From: Kitasatospora sp. MAA19
GTDB taxonomy: Bacteria; Actinomycetota; Actinomycetes; Streptomycetales; Streptomycetaceae
Length of the DNA: 64,000 nucleotides
Reading direction: 5' to 3'
Assembly: GCF_029894125.1 (NCBI RefSeq)
Contig: NZ_JARXYZ010000005.1
Coordinates: 1-64,000, forward strand
Within the stretch, counting starts at the first letter, position 1. Every line of letters begins with the position of its first letter. The position numbers were made by a program, and so were the translations under genes. The notes beneath the pieces were generated by a model. That model searched no databases, was not told the DNA's origin, and saw only the letters and a program-made list of their open reading frames with translations. Below, one piece after another: positions 47,675-56,885 of the stretch.

Positions 47675-48022
47675 ATGGTGACGTTCGAGGAGTTCCGCGC
47701 GATGGCGCTCGCCCTGCCGGAGGCCGCGCAGGAACCGACCTGGGACATCGAGACCCTGCGGGTGCGCGGCCGGATCTTCGCGATGGGCGCCCCCGGGGGC
47801 CTGGCGGTCACCGTCAAGGCCTCCCCCGCGGACCAGGCCGAACTGCTGGCCGCCGAGCCCGAGGTGTTCTCCAGCGCCCCGTACGTCGGACGACACGGCT
47901 GGGTGAGCGTCCGGCTGGACCGCGTCGACCCGGAGGAACTGCGCGACCTGGTCGTGGAGGCCTGGCGCCGGACGGCACCCAAGCGCATGCTGCGCGAGTT
48001 CGACGCGCACGACACGCCCTGA
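47675..48022 (+). CDS. MmcQ/YjbR-family DNA-binding protein
   Basis: This 115-residue protein shows the MmcQ/YjbR pattern: FEEFRAMALALPEAAQEPTW near the start, a central KASPADQAELLAAEP, and HGWVSVRLD before the C-terminal helix. The family is compact with a double-stranded DNA-binding-like fold, but its role is unknown. It appears monocistronic. Confidence 0.88.
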   Translation: MVTFEEFRAMALALPEAAQEPTWDIETLRVRGRIFAMGAPGGLAVTVKASPADQAELLAAEPEVFSSAPYVGRHGWVSVRLDRVDPEELRDLVVEAWRRTAPKRMLREFDAHDTP

Positions 48023-48182
48023 CGCCGAAACGACACCGCCGGTTCATGTGATCCATCCCACAGTTTGGGCGGGCGCGTCACCTCCCCGGGCACCCTAGGC
48101 TTGCGCAGGGAAGCAAGCAGTCTTGTCGCACCCTCCGGGCACCGCCCGAGAAACGGTGACGGGCCCCAAGGGAGTTGGTGCG

Positions 48183-49397
48183 GTGCGCAACCGTCGACGC
48201 TGGAAGCGGGTACTGATCGGGGCGTTCGCGGGTTGTGCCGTGCTCGCCGACGCCGGCGCCGCGGCGGCCCAGGCGGCCGCCTCCACCGAGCAGCTGGCGA
48301 TCTCCACGCCCCCGGCCGGCAGCGCCGCCTGGGTCCAGGACCACACCTTCGGCCGCACCCTGCCCGACCCGGCCACCACCAGCCCGGCCGCCGCCGCCGA
48401 GTTCTTCGCCTCGCTCGCCCCCACCGAGCTGGACCGGCTGATCCAGGACTACCCGCTGGTCGTCGGCAACTTCGACGGCGCCCCGCTGGGCCTGCGCTAC
48501 CGCGCCAACAAGATCGCGCTGACCGCCGAGCGCGACCACGCCCGGGCCCGCGCCGCCGACCCGAAGCTCGACTCCGACACCCGCCAGCTGGCCGTCTCCC
48601 GCGCCAACGACGTCGAGCACCTGCTCTCCCCCGACCGCCAGGTCCTCGCCTTCGACCCGCGCGGCCGCGGCCTGGTCTCCGAGGTGTGGGGCGACCTCGC
48701 CGACGCCGAGCGGATCTCCGTCCTGGTGCCCGGCTCGGACGCCGACCTCGGCCACTTCGACCAGACCGTCGAACCGCTGCGCTCCCCCGCCGGCATGGCC
48801 CGCGCGCTGTACACCGAAGAGCAGAAGCAGGCGCCGAACACCCGCACCGCGGTGATCGCCTGGACCGGCTACGTCACCCCCTCCGGCCTCGGCCCGGACG
48901 CCGTCACCTCCCGGCTCGCCGACGTCGGCGCGCCCCGGCTGCAGCGGCTGCTCGCCGGGCTCAAGGAGACCACCCGGCCGGACGCGCCCCCGGCCCTGCT
49001 CTGCCACTCGTACGGCTCCGTGGTCTGCGGCAACGCCGCCCCCGAGATCCCGCGCGCGGCCGCCTCGCCCTCCGACGTCTCCGGGGTCACCGACCTGATG
49101 GTGTTCGGCAGCCCCGGCATGGGCGTACAGAGCACCAGCGAGCTGGGCACCGGCGTGCACGTCTGGGCCACCCGCAACCCCAGCGACTGGATCGGCAACG
49201 TCCCCTACCTGGAGGTCGGCGGACTCGGCCACGGCGCCGACCCGACCGGCAGCGGCTTCGGCGCCGAGCAGATCTCCTCGGCCCGCGCGGTCGGCCACAA
49301 CGGCTACTTCACCGAGGGCACCGACAGCCTGCACAACTTCGCGGCGATCTCGCTCGGCCACTACCAGGACGTCGTCCGGCCCGCCCCGAGCTCCTGA
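48183..49397 (+). CDS. Secreted DUF1023 alpha/beta-hydrolase, second copy
   Basis: Starting at the GTG at 48183 (after AAGGGAG) the product is 404 residues. A signal peptide (RRWKRVLIGAFAGCAVLADAGAAAAQ) precedes the DUF1023 domain with VLAFDPRGRGLVSEVWG, the nucleophile elbow CHSYGSV and VGHNGYF near the end. It is about 55-60% like the hydrolase at 40611 but lacks the 16-bp motif in its promoter, so it is probably controlled differently. Substrate unknown. Confidence 0.87.
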   Translation: MRNRRRWKRVLIGAFAGCAVLADAGAAAAQAAASTEQLAISTPPAGSAAWVQDHTFGRTLPDPATTSPAAAAEFFASLAPTELDRLIQDYPLVVGNFDGAPLGLRYRANKIALTAERDHARARAADPKLDSDTRQLAVSRANDVEHLLSPDRQVLAFDPRGRGLVSEVWGDLADAERISVLVPGSDADLGHFDQTVEPLRSPAGMARALYTEEQKQAPNTRTAVIAWTGYVTPSGLGPDAVTSRLADVGAPRLQRLLAGLKETTRPDAPPALLCHSYGSVVCGNAAPEIPRAAASPSDVSGVTDLMVFGSPGMGVQSTSELGTGVHVWATRNPSDWIGNVPYLEVGGLGHGADPTGSGFGAEQISSARAVGHNGYFTEGTDSLHNFAAISLGHYQDVVRPAPSS

Positions 49398-49422
49398 TGC
49401 AGCCCTGGGGCTCCGGCCCGCC

Positions 49423-50406
49423 TCAGTCCTGGTAGAGGCGCAGGGCGTCCGCCGCCGCCCGGGCCAGCTCGCGGCGGGCCGCGGGCGGGCCCAGCACCTC
49501 GACGTCCGCGCCGAAGGCGAGCAGCGAGCGGACGGCCGCCGGCGCCGGGAAGACCATCGCCACCTCGACCCACTCCTCGGCCGGCCCGGCGCCCCCCTCC
49601 GGTGGCGGCGTGGTGACCCGACCGCCGTGGATGCGGACGAACATGTCCAGCCGCCCGCGCCGCACCCGCACCCGGACCGGCAGTTCCTTCGGCAGCCGCT
49701 CCACCTGCTCGCGCAGCACCGCCCAGGCGTCCCCGAGCCCCACCCCGGGACGGCGGCGCACCGCCTCGTCGGTGGTCTCGGCGGCCAGCACCCGGTCGGC
49801 CCGGAACAGCCGGGGCTCACCGTGCAGATCGGCCACCAGGTACCAGACCGAGGCCTTGCTCACCAGCCCGTACGGGTCGACGGTGTACTCCACCGGCGCG
49901 GGCGTGCCGCTGTGCCGGTAGCGCAGCCGCAACCGCCGGTCGGCGAACACCGCGTACTGCAGTTCGCCCAGTTCCGGGCCGGCCGCGGCACCGGCCGCCG
50001 GGCCGCTCTGCATCCAGCGGGCCGGGTCGACCAGGATGCGCTCGGTGACCCGCTCCGCGGCCGGGCGGTGCGGGGCCGGCAGCGCGGCCATCACCTTGCG
50101 CAGCGCCGAGCCGAGCGCGCCGTCCAGCCCGAGGTCGCTGTGCGCGCCCTGGGCGGAGAGCACGAACAGGGCCCGGGCCTCGTCCGCGGTCAGGCCGGTG
50201 ACGTCGGTGCGGTAGCCGGGCAGCAGGCTGATGCCGCCGTGCCGGCCGCGTTCGGTGAACACGGGCACGCCGGCGGCGGAGAGCGACTCCACGTCGCGGT
50301 AGATGGTGCGGACGGACACCTCCAGGCGCTCGGCCAGTTCGGTGGCGGACACCCGGCCGCGGGTCTGGAGCAGGAGCAGGATCGAGAGCAGGCGGTCGGC
50401 CTTCAT
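49423..50406 (-). CDS. WYL-domain transcriptional regulator
   Basis: This 327-residue protein has an N-terminal DeoR-like HTH (RLLSILLLLQTRGRVSATEL, VRTIYRDVESLSAAGVPV) and a WYL domain (VDPYGLVSKASVWYLVADLH, LFRADRVLAA), which senses nucleic-acid-like or other ligands. A C-terminal WCX-like extension completes it. It is divergent from the DinB-like gene at 50508, an arrangement common for WYL regulators controlling a DinB-fold neighbour. Confidence 0.9.
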   Translation of the reverse strand: MKADRLLSILLLLQTRGRVSATELAERLEVSVRTIYRDVESLSAAGVPVFTERGRHGGISLLPGYRTDVTGLTADEARALFVLSAQGAHSDLGLDGALGSALRKVMAALPAPHRPAAERVTERILVDPARWMQSGPAAGAAAGPELGELQYAVFADRRLRLRYRHSGTPAPVEYTVDPYGLVSKASVWYLVADLHGEPRLFRADRVLAAETTDEAVRRRPGVGLGDAWAVLREQVERLPKELPVRVRVRRGRLDMFVRIHGGRVTTPPPEGGAGPAEEWVEVAMVFPAPAAVRSLLAFGADVEVLGPPAARRELARAAADALRLYQD

Positions 50407-50507
50407 GGCAGCAGAATCCCAGCAATCCTGACGGCGGTTGTCAGGTTTTACTGGGAGATTGCCGTCCGAGACCGAAAGCCCGCCCGACCTCAGGGAGCTG
50501 ACTCCAC

Positions 50508-51086
50508 GTGACCTCCGTCCAGGATGCCCGCCCGCAGTACCTGCTCGCCCTCGGCCAGTTGGAGAAGCTGTTCGCCGAGATCACCCCGGAGGCCCTCGAC
50601 CGGCCCACCCCGTGCACCGAGTTCACGCTGCGCCAGCTGCTGGGCCACGTGGTCGGCGGCGTCCACCGATTCGCGTACCTGGGCGAGGGAGGCCGGGCCG
50701 AGGACGTCGTCGCGGCCACCGGGGACCTGCCGGACGACGCCTGGCCGGGCGCGCTGGACCGGGCCCGCGCCCGGGCCGCCGCGGCCTGGGCGGACGACGC
50801 CGCGCTGGAGCGCCCGACCCACGCGCCCTGGGGCGTGGTGCCCGGCCGGATCGCGGTCGGCGGCTACCTGATGGAGACGGTCGCCCACACCTGGGACATC
50901 GCCCGCGCGCTCGGCTCCGACCAGCCCTTGGACGACGCGCTGGCACACGCCGCGCTGGCCGTCGCCGAAGCCGTCCTGTCGGCCGAACACCGCGGCGGCC
51001 CCGTCCCGTTCGCCGCGGTGCGGCCGGTCGCCCCGGACGCCGACGTGCACACCCGGCTGGCCGCCTGGCTGGGCCGGGAGGTCTGA
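50508..51086 (+). CDS. TIGR03086/DinB-like mycothiol-type metal-binding protein
   Basis: The 192-residue product begins at GTG. It has TPCTEFTLRQLLGHVVGGVHR with a metal-ligand His and a later VAHTWDIARALG, the pattern of actinobacterial TIGR03086 proteins (mycothiol-dependent maleylpyruvate isomerase N-domain relatives). Such proteins form four-helix bundles with a divalent metal and may use mycothiol. The substrate is unknown; the divergent WYL gene is its likely regulator. Confidence 0.87.
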   Translation: MTSVQDARPQYLLALGQLEKLFAEITPEALDRPTPCTEFTLRQLLGHVVGGVHRFAYLGEGGRAEDVVAATGDLPDDAWPGALDRARARAAAAWADDAALERPTHAPWGVVPGRIAVGGYLMETVAHTWDIARALGSDQPLDDALAHAALAVAEAVLSAEHRGGPVPFAAVRPVAPDADVHTRLAAWLGREV

Positions 51087-51122
51087 GCGGCGCCCACCCG
51101 GTTCAGGCCCTGTTCCGGCGGT

Positions 51123-51159
51123 GGTGGGGGGAGCGGCACGGGCGGCCGCTCCCCCCACC
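51123..51159. terminator. Bidirectional terminator
   Basis: Arms of 14 bp (GGTGGGGGGAGCGG and complement) with a 9-nt loop lie between the convergent DinB-like and aldo/keto reductase genes. Confidence 0.82.
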
Positions 51160-51170
51160 GGACACCGGAC

Positions 51171-52184
51171 CTACTCCCGCCCGACCTGGGTGAGGCGCAT
51201 GTCCGGGTAGCGGTCCCCGGCCACCTCGCCCGCCACCGGCTCCAGCAGGGCCAGTTCCCCGGCGGTGAGCCGCAGCGTGGCGGCCGCGGTGTTCTCGGCG
51301 AGCCGGCTGCGCTTGCGGGTGCCGGGGATCGGCACGACGGTCAGCCCGTGCACCTCCGCCCGCTGGTGGACCCAGGCCAGCGCGACCTGTGCGAGGGTCA
51401 CCCCGCGGGCCGTCGCGATCTCCCGCAGCGGCGCCAGGAGTTCGGCGTTGGCCGCCGCGTTTGCGCCGGTGAAGCGCGGCTGGGTGCGCCGGACGTCGTC
51501 GGCCGCGAGCTGCTCGGCGGCCTGGAACGAGCCGGTCAGGAAACCCCGGCCGAGCGGCGAGTACGGCACGAAGGCGACGCCCAGTTCGGCCGCGGCCGGC
51601 ACCGCCGTGCGCTCGACGTCCCGGGCGAACACCGACCACTCGGACTGCAGCGCGGCGATCGGGTGGATCGCGTGCGCCTCGCGCAGCTCGGCGCCGGTCA
51701 CCTCGGACAGGCCCAGCCGGCGCACCTTGCCGGCCCGGACCAGCTCGGCCATGGCGCCGACCGATTCGGCCAGCGGCACGGCCGGGTCACGGCGGTGCAT
51801 GTAGTAGAGGTCGATCTCGTCCACGCCGAGGCGGCGCAGCGAGGCGTCCGCGGCGGCCCGGATGTACGCCGGGTCGTTGCGGATGCCGCGGTAGGACGGG
51901 TCCTCCTCCTTGCGTTCGAGGGCGAACTTGGTGGCGAGCACCACCTTGTCGCGGTTGGCCCGGATGAAGGGGCCGATCAGCTCCTCGTTGCGGCCGAAGC
52001 CGTAGGCGTCGGCGGTGTCGAACAGGGTGACGCCGGCCTCCAGGGCGGCGTCCAGGGTGGCGAGCGCCTCGGTACGGTCGGTCGGGCCGTAGAACTCGCT
52101 CATGCCCATGCAGCCGAGGCCCTGGACGCCCACGGACGGGCCGTCGGCGCCGAGTCGGACGGTGGGGAGGGTGGGGACGGTCAT
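51171..52184 (-). CDS. Aldo/keto reductase
   Basis: This 337-residue AKR barrel protein has LFDTADAYGFGRNEELIG (catalytic Asp and Tyr), VLATKFALE (Lys) and YYMHRRDP (His), plus the C-terminal IPGTRKRSRLAENTAAA NADPH-binding stretch. It reduces carbonyl compounds with NADPH. It is encoded directly downstream of a MerR gene, 41 bp away on the same strand, under an apparent MerR palindromic promoter. Confidence 0.93.
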   Translation of the reverse strand: MTVPTLPTVRLGADGPSVGVQGLGCMGMSEFYGPTDRTEALATLDAALEAGVTLFDTADAYGFGRNEELIGPFIRANRDKVVLATKFALERKEEDPSYRGIRNDPAYIRAAADASLRRLGVDEIDLYYMHRRDPAVPLAESVGAMAELVRAGKVRRLGLSEVTGAELREAHAIHPIAALQSEWSVFARDVERTAVPAAAELGVAFVPYSPLGRGFLTGSFQAAEQLAADDVRRTQPRFTGANAAANAELLAPLREIATARGVTLAQVALAWVHQRAEVHGLTVVPIPGTRKRSRLAENTAAATLRLTAGELALLEPVAGEVAGDRYPDMRLTQVGRE

Positions 52185-52225
52185 TGGCTCTGCTTCTTCC
52201 TCTGCGTACGGCGTGCTGGTGGCGG

Positions 52226-52702
52226 CTACTCGTAGCGGCAGACCGCCGGTCCCTCGGACGCGGCGATCCGGCCGGAGTACAGGTCGATCTTGTAGTCGAG
52301 GACGGCGAGAGTGGCCTGGAGGTCGGCGACACGCTGGCGGACCTCCGCACGCTGGTCGACCAGCAGCTGACGTCGCGCCTCGAAGGTCCGCTCACCCTGG
52401 CGGGCCAGCTCCACGTAGCGGAGCATGTCGGCGATCGGCATGCCGGTCAGCCGCAGCCGGCCCAGGAAGGCCAGCCGGTGCAGGTCGGCGTCGCGGTAGC
52501 GGCGCTGGCCGCTGGCGGAGCGGTCGACCGGGTCGAGCAGGCCGATCCGTTCGTACCAGCGCAGCGTGTGGGCGGTGAGTCCGCTGGCCGCGGCGACCTC
52601 GCTGATCGGGTGCCGCGGGGTCCGGTCCGGATCGCCGACCGGACGGTGGAAGACCTCGGCGCAGCTCTGCAGGTCGAGTTCAACGGGTGCGAGCGTGGCC
52701 AT
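52226..52702 (-). CDS. MerR-family regulator
   Basis: The 158-residue protein has the MerR HTH (ISEVAAASGLTAHTLRWYER, IGLLDPVDRSASGQRRY) and a coiled dimerisation helix. Its N-terminal 30 residues are an extension and a later ATG start is conceivable. There is no clear metal-binding cysteine cluster; a single Cys lies near the C-terminus. The palindrome at 52748-52763 lies 45 bp upstream of its start, so it probably controls itself and the co-directional aldo/keto reductase. Confidence 0.9.
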   Translation of the reverse strand: MATLAPVELDLQSCAEVFHRPVGDPDRTPRHPISEVAAASGLTAHTLRWYERIGLLDPVDRSASGQRRYRDADLHRLAFLGRLRLTGMPIADMLRYVELARQGERTFEARRQLLVDQRAEVRQRVADLQATLAVLDYKIDLYSGRIAASEGPAVCRYE

Positions 52703-52747
52703 GATCGGTTACCCCCTGTGGTGAGCGGTGACAACGACGCTATCGAG

Positions 52748-52763
52748 TTGGAGTGCACTCCAA
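52748..52763. promoter_or_regulatory. MerR-type operator palindrome
   Basis: TTGGAGTGCACTCCAA is a perfect 16-bp palindrome of the form seen in MerR promoters, lying between the merR start and the divergent serine hydrolase gene. Confidence 0.75.
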
Positions 52764-52824
52764 GCAAGCCTCTCAGCCGGGTGCTCCCGCCACCTGTTTT
52801 CGGGCCTTCGTTAGAGTCGGGCGC

Positions 52825-53655
52825 ATGGAGAGCTTGCGGATGATCGAGAACTGGCCGGTGCCCCACGCCGCGGCGGCGGTGGTCCGGGGGGCGGACGGCG
52901 CGGTGCTGGGCACGTACGGGCCGCAGCAGCACCTGTTCCCGCTGGCGTCGGTGACCAAGCTGCTCACCTCGTACGCGGTGCTGGTCGCGGTCGAGGAGGG
53001 CGTCTTCGAGCTGGACGACCCGGCCGGGCCGGCCGGCTCGACCGTCCGCCACCTGCTCGCGCACACCTCCGGCCTGGGCTTCGACGAGGACCGGGTGTTC
53101 GCGGAGCCCGGCAACCGCCGGCTGTACTCCAACGCGGGCTTCGACGCGCTGGCACGGACGCTGTCCGACGCCGCCGGGATCGAGTTCTCCCGGTACGCCG
53201 CCGAGGCGGTGTTCGAGCCGCTGGGCATGCACGACACGCTGCTCAACACGGCGCACAAGTCCCCGGCCGGCGCCGGCGGCCTGTCCACGGTCGCGGACCT
53301 GGTCCGGTTCGCCGCCGAACTGCAGTCCCCGAAGCTGCTGGACCCGTCCACCGTCCGGCAGGCCACCGGCGAGGTCGCCTTCCCGGGCACCAGCGGCGTC
53401 CTGCCCGGCTACGGCCACCGCCGCCCGAACGACTGGGGCCTCGGCTTCGAGATCCGCGACGGCAAGTCCCCGCACTGGACGGGCACCGCCAACTCGCCCG
53501 CCACCTTCGGCCACTTCGGCCAGTCCGGCACCTTCCTGTGGGTCGACCCGGAGGCCGGCGTGGCCTGCGTCGCGCTCACCGACCGGGACTTCGGCCCGTG
53601 GGCCGCGGAGGTCTGGCCGGCCTTCTCGGACGCGGTGCTGGCCGAGGTCCGGTAG
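52825..53655 (+). CDS. Serine hydrolase (beta-lactamase/DD-peptidase family)
   Basis: This 276-residue protein has the three motifs of the penicillin-binding fold: SVTK with Ser42 and Lys45, YSN in RLYSNAGF and a C-terminal HFGQSGT. No signal peptide is seen, so it probably acts in the cytosol as an esterase or beta-lactamase-like hydrolase. A shorter start at 52840 (MIENWPV) is possible. It is divergent from the MerR gene. Confidence 0.88.
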   Translation: MESLRMIENWPVPHAAAAVVRGADGAVLGTYGPQQHLFPLASVTKLLTSYAVLVAVEEGVFELDDPAGPAGSTVRHLLAHTSGLGFDEDRVFAEPGNRRLYSNAGFDALARTLSDAAGIEFSRYAAEAVFEPLGMHDTLLNTAHKSPAGAGGLSTVADLVRFAAELQSPKLLDPSTVRQATGEVAFPGTSGVLPGYGHRRPNDWGLGFEIRDGKSPHWTGTANSPATFGHFGQSGTFLWVDPEAGVACVALTDRDFGPWAAEVWPAFSDAVLAEVR

Positions 53656-53662
53656 GACGCCG

Positions 53663-54439
53663 TCAGCCGTACGAGACCGGCGAGTGCATCTCCCAGAGCA
53701 GGAGTTCGGCGCCGGTCTCGCCGGCCGTCGGGTCGGCGAAGGCGTCGCCGGTGATCCGCACGCTGTCGCCCGGGGCCATCGAACGGCCGCCGCCCTTCGG
53801 CCCCGGGATCGTCCGGTAGCCGAGCGAACCGGCCGTCAGATGCGCGTACCGCCAGGCGGCCTCGGGCAGTCGGGGCAGCGGCTGCCACGGCCCCGCGGTC
53901 GCCAGCCAGAGCGCGGCGTCACTCCGGCGCAGCCGCAGGGCGTCCGTCCCGGCGTCGCGTTCCAGGCCGGAGGCGAGCAGCGTCAACCCGTCGTCGGCCG
54001 GTTCCACCCTGCGCAGCCCGTACACCGGGGGCGCGTCGAACACGTCCGGCTGGAGCCACATCTGGACGAAGCGGACCGGGCCGGCGGCCCCGCCGACGTT
54101 GCGTTCGGTGTGGGTGACGCCCGAGCCCGCGCCGAGGTGCTGGATCATCCCGGGGCGGACCACCCCGCCGTGCCCCTGGGAGTCCCGGTGCGCCAGCGCG
54201 CCCTCCAGCACCCAGGTGAGGATCTCGGTGTCCCGGTGCTTGTGCTCCTCGAACCCCGCGCCCGGGGCGAGCAGCTCCTCGTTGCACGCGAGCAACGCGC
54301 CGAAGTGCGTGTTCTTCGGGTCGTAGTGGCCGGAGAAGGAGAACGCGTGTCGGGTCTCGACGCCCTCGGCCGGGGTGGAGAGGTAGCGCTCGACGGTGCG
54401 GCGCAGGTCGGCGCGGGGGCGGGCGGCGGCGTCGGTCAC
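53663..54439 (-). CDS. Pirin-family protein
   Basis: The GTG at 54437-54439 gives 258 residues. The cupin metal site is visible in FEEHKHRDTEILTWVLEG and GVTHTERN (His/Glu ligands), followed by the second cupin half. Bacterial pirins bind iron or other metals and some act as quercetinases or regulators of pyruvate metabolism. It converges with the serine hydrolase gene with only 7 bp between. Confidence 0.9.
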   Translation of the reverse strand: MTDAAARPRADLRRTVERYLSTPAEGVETRHAFSFSGHYDPKNTHFGALLACNEELLAPGAGFEEHKHRDTEILTWVLEGALAHRDSQGHGGVVRPGMIQHLGAGSGVTHTERNVGGAAGPVRFVQMWLQPDVFDAPPVYGLRRVEPADDGLTLLASGLERDAGTDALRLRRSDAALWLATAGPWQPLPRLPEAAWRYAHLTAGSLGYRTIPGPKGGGRSMAPGDSVRITGDAFADPTAGETGAELLLWEMHSPVSYG

Positions 54440-54533
54440 GGACCCCACCGTAGCGGGTGTGACCGGTGCCACCGTGTCGCGTTCGCCGGGGGGTGTGCAC
54501 GAGCAGTCACTCGCGTGAGGCAGTCTTGTCCTT

Positions 54534-55844
54534 GTGCCAGCCGCTTCCGCGAACTCCAAGAGCGAACCGAGTCCCACAGCCGAGCCGACCGGGAAGAGCC
54601 CGACCCCCAGGGCCGGCCGCGACCGCCCCGGCCGGGCGGCGCCCCGCCTGACCGCGCAGGAGCGCAGAGTCGCGGCCGAGCGGGCCGAGCGCCGGGCGGC
54701 GACGCTCAAGCGGCTGGAGAAGTCCTCGGGCAAGCTGGCCAGCGCCGCGATCGCGCGGATGGACGACCAGCTCGGCTGGTACCGGCGGATGCCGCCGGAG
54801 CACCGGTCCTGGATCGGTCTGGTCGCCCAGGCCGGCATCGCGGCCTTCACCGAGTGGTACCGCCACCCGGACGCCGCGCAGGCCATCTCCACGGACGTCT
54901 TCGGCACCGCCCCGCGCGAGCTGACCAGGGCGATCACGCTGCGCCAGACCGTCGAGCTGATCCGCACCACGATCGAGGTGATGGAGGAGGCCATCGAGGA
55001 GGTGGCCGCCCCCGGCGACGAGTCGGACATGCGCGAGTCCGTGCTGGTCTATGCCCGGGAGATCGCCTTCGCCACCGCCCAGGTGTACGCCCAGGCGGCC
55101 GAGGCGCGCGGCGCCTGGGACGCCCGGCTGGAGGCGCTGGTGGTCAACTCGCTGCTGTCCGGCGACGCGGACGAGGGCGTGCTGTCCCGGGCCGCGGCGC
55201 TCGGCTGGGGCCAGCCGAGCCAGGTCCGGGTGGTGATGGGCAGCGCCCCGGACGGTGACAGCGAGCTGGTGGTCGAGGCGATCCGCCGGGCCGCCCGGTA
55301 CGCCAAGCTGCACGTGCTGACCGGGGTGCTGGGCAAGCGCCTGGTGGTCGTGGTCGGCGGCGACAAGGAGCCGGTGCACGCGGCCCGGGCGCTGATCGGC
55401 CAGTTCGCGCCGGGCCCGGTGGTGGTCGGCCCGACCGTGCCGGACCTGCTCTCGGCGACCCGCTCGGCGCACGCCGCCGCGGCCGGCCTGCGCGCCTGCG
55501 CCGCCTGGCCGGACGCCCCCCGCCCGGTGCTGGCCGACGACCTGCTGCCCGAGCGGGCGCTGGCCGGCGACCAGGCCGCCCGCCGCCAGCTGGTGGAGGA
55601 GATCTACACACCGCTGGACGAAGCCGGCTCGGCGCTGCTGGAAACGCTGAGCGTCTACCTGGAGCAGGCCTCCTCGCTGGAGGGCGCCGCCCGGATGCTC
55701 TTCGTCCACCCCAACACGGTGCGCTACCGGCTACGACGTGTGACCGATGTCACGGGGTACGCCCCGTCCGACGTACGTTCGGCGTTCACGCTGCGGATCG
55801 CGCTCGCCCTCGGCCGGCTCACCGCCGCCGGGGAGCCGAGTTGA
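54534..55844 (+). CDS. fasR: FasR, activator of fatty acid synthesis
   Basis: A 436-residue PucR/CdaR-type regulator starts at GTG. A basic N-terminus precedes a helical domain (DQLGWYRRMPPEHRSWIGLV), a central GGDEF-like region and a C-terminal HTH_30 (LEQASSLEGAARMLFVHPNT, then VRYRLRRVTDVTG). In S. coelicolor the same gene upstream of fabD is FasR, which activates the fabD-fabH-acpP-fabF operon. Identical gene order supports the assignment. It should bind the 90-bp spacer before fabD. Confidence 0.92.
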   Translation: MPAASANSKSEPSPTAEPTGKSPTPRAGRDRPGRAAPRLTAQERRVAAERAERRAATLKRLEKSSGKLASAAIARMDDQLGWYRRMPPEHRSWIGLVAQAGIAAFTEWYRHPDAAQAISTDVFGTAPRELTRAITLRQTVELIRTTIEVMEEAIEEVAAPGDESDMRESVLVYAREIAFATAQVYAQAAEARGAWDARLEALVVNSLLSGDADEGVLSRAAALGWGQPSQVRVVMGSAPDGDSELVVEAIRRAARYAKLHVLTGVLGKRLVVVVGGDKEPVHAARALIGQFAPGPVVVGPTVPDLLSATRSAHAAAAGLRACAAWPDAPRPVLADDLLPERALAGDQAARRQLVEEIYTPLDEAGSALLETLSVYLEQASSLEGAARMLFVHPNTVRYRLRRVTDVTGYAPSDVRSAFTLRIALALGRLTAAGEPS

Positions 55845-55934
55845 GCCGAATGTAGGGACCTTACAATCCCGGATGGTTTTCTTCGTTACCGTCGCCTACC
55901 CGCCCCTGGGCGCCTGGCGAGAGAGGGTTGAACC
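55845..55934 (+). promoter_or_regulatory. fabD promoter and probable FasR target
   Basis: The spacer between fasR and fabD is AT-richer (TGTAGGGACCTTACAATC at its start) and must hold the fab operon promoter. FasR binding is expected from the known system; I cannot define the site precisely. Confidence 0.55.
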
Positions 55935-56885
55935 GTGCTCGTAATCGTCGCCCCTGGACAGGGTGCCCAGACCCCCGGTTTCCTCAGCCCCTGGCTGGAG
56001 CTCGACGGTGTCGCCGACCGCCTGCGCGGCTGGTCGGAGGTCGCCGGGCTCGACCTGGTGCACGCCGGTACCGAGGCCTCCGCAGAGGAGATCAAGGACA
56101 CCGCCGTCGCCCAGCCGCTGCTGGTCGCGGCCGGCCTGATGACCGCCCGTGAGCTGTTCCCGGACGAGGACGTCGCCCGCAAGCTGGTCGGCGCCGTGGC
56201 CGGCCACAGCGTCGGGGAGATCACCGCCGCCGCCGGCGCCGGGGTGCTGAGCGCGCACGACGCGCTGGCCTTCGTCCGCGAGCGCGGCCAGGCGATGGCC
56301 GAGGCCGCCGCCGTCACCGAGACCGGCATGATCGCCGTGCTCGGCGGCGACCCGGAGACCGTCGCGGCGAAGCTCGCCGAGCACGGCCTGACGGCGGCCA
56401 ACAACAACGGCGGCGGCCAGATCGTCGCCGCCGGCACGCTGGCCCAGCTGGACGCGCTGAGGGCCGACCCGCCGGCCGGTGCCAAGCTGATCGCGCTGAA
56501 GGTGGCCGGCGCCTTCCACACCGAGCACATGGCCCCGGGGGTCGAGCGGCTGGCCAAGCTGGCGCCGACGCTGACGGTGGCCGACCCGCAGGTGCGCTAC
56601 GTCTCCAACCGGGACGGCGAGGTCGTGGACACCGGCGCCGAGGTGCTCGACCGCCTGGTGTCGCAGGTCTCCAACCCGGTCCGCTGGGACCTCTGCATGG
56701 AGACCCTGGGCCGACTCGGCGCGACCGCCGTCATCGAGCTGTCCCCGGCGGGCACCCTCACCGGACTGGTCAAGCGCAACCTCAAGGGTGTGGCAACGCT
56801 TGCCGTCAAGACCCCCGCCGACCTGGACAAGGCCCGCGCGCTCGTCGCGGAACATGGCGGTCAGGACCAGGAGAACCAGGCATGA
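55935..56885 (+). CDS. fabD: Malonyl-CoA:ACP transacylase
   Basis: This 316-residue protein starts at GTG. GQGAQ lies near the N-terminus, catalytic Ser92 is in AGHSVGE and His195 in AGAFHTEHM. It loads malonyl groups onto ACP for fatty acid and polyketide synthesis. It is the first gene of the fab operon; its stop overlaps the fabH start. Confidence 0.97.
   Translation: MLVIVAPGQGAQTPGFLSPWLELDGVADRLRGWSEVAGLDLVHAGTEASAEEIKDTAVAQPLLVAAGLMTARELFPDEDVARKLVGAVAGHSVGEITAAAGAGVLSAHDALAFVRERGQAMAEAAAVTETGMIAVLGGDPETVAAKLAEHGLTAANNNGGGQIVAAGTLAQLDALRADPPAGAKLIALKVAGAFHTEHMAPGVERLAKLAPTLTVADPQVRYVSNRDGEVVDTGAEVLDRLVSQVSNPVRWDLCMETLGRLGATAVIELSPAGTLTGLVKRNLKGVATLAVKTPADLDKARALVAEHGGQDQENQA

Noticed and set aside
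53663..54439. Pirin gene as a phiC31-type attB site
   Set aside because: phiC31 integrates in a pirin-like gene in S. coelicolor, but this pirin gene is intact and no integrase lies beside it.
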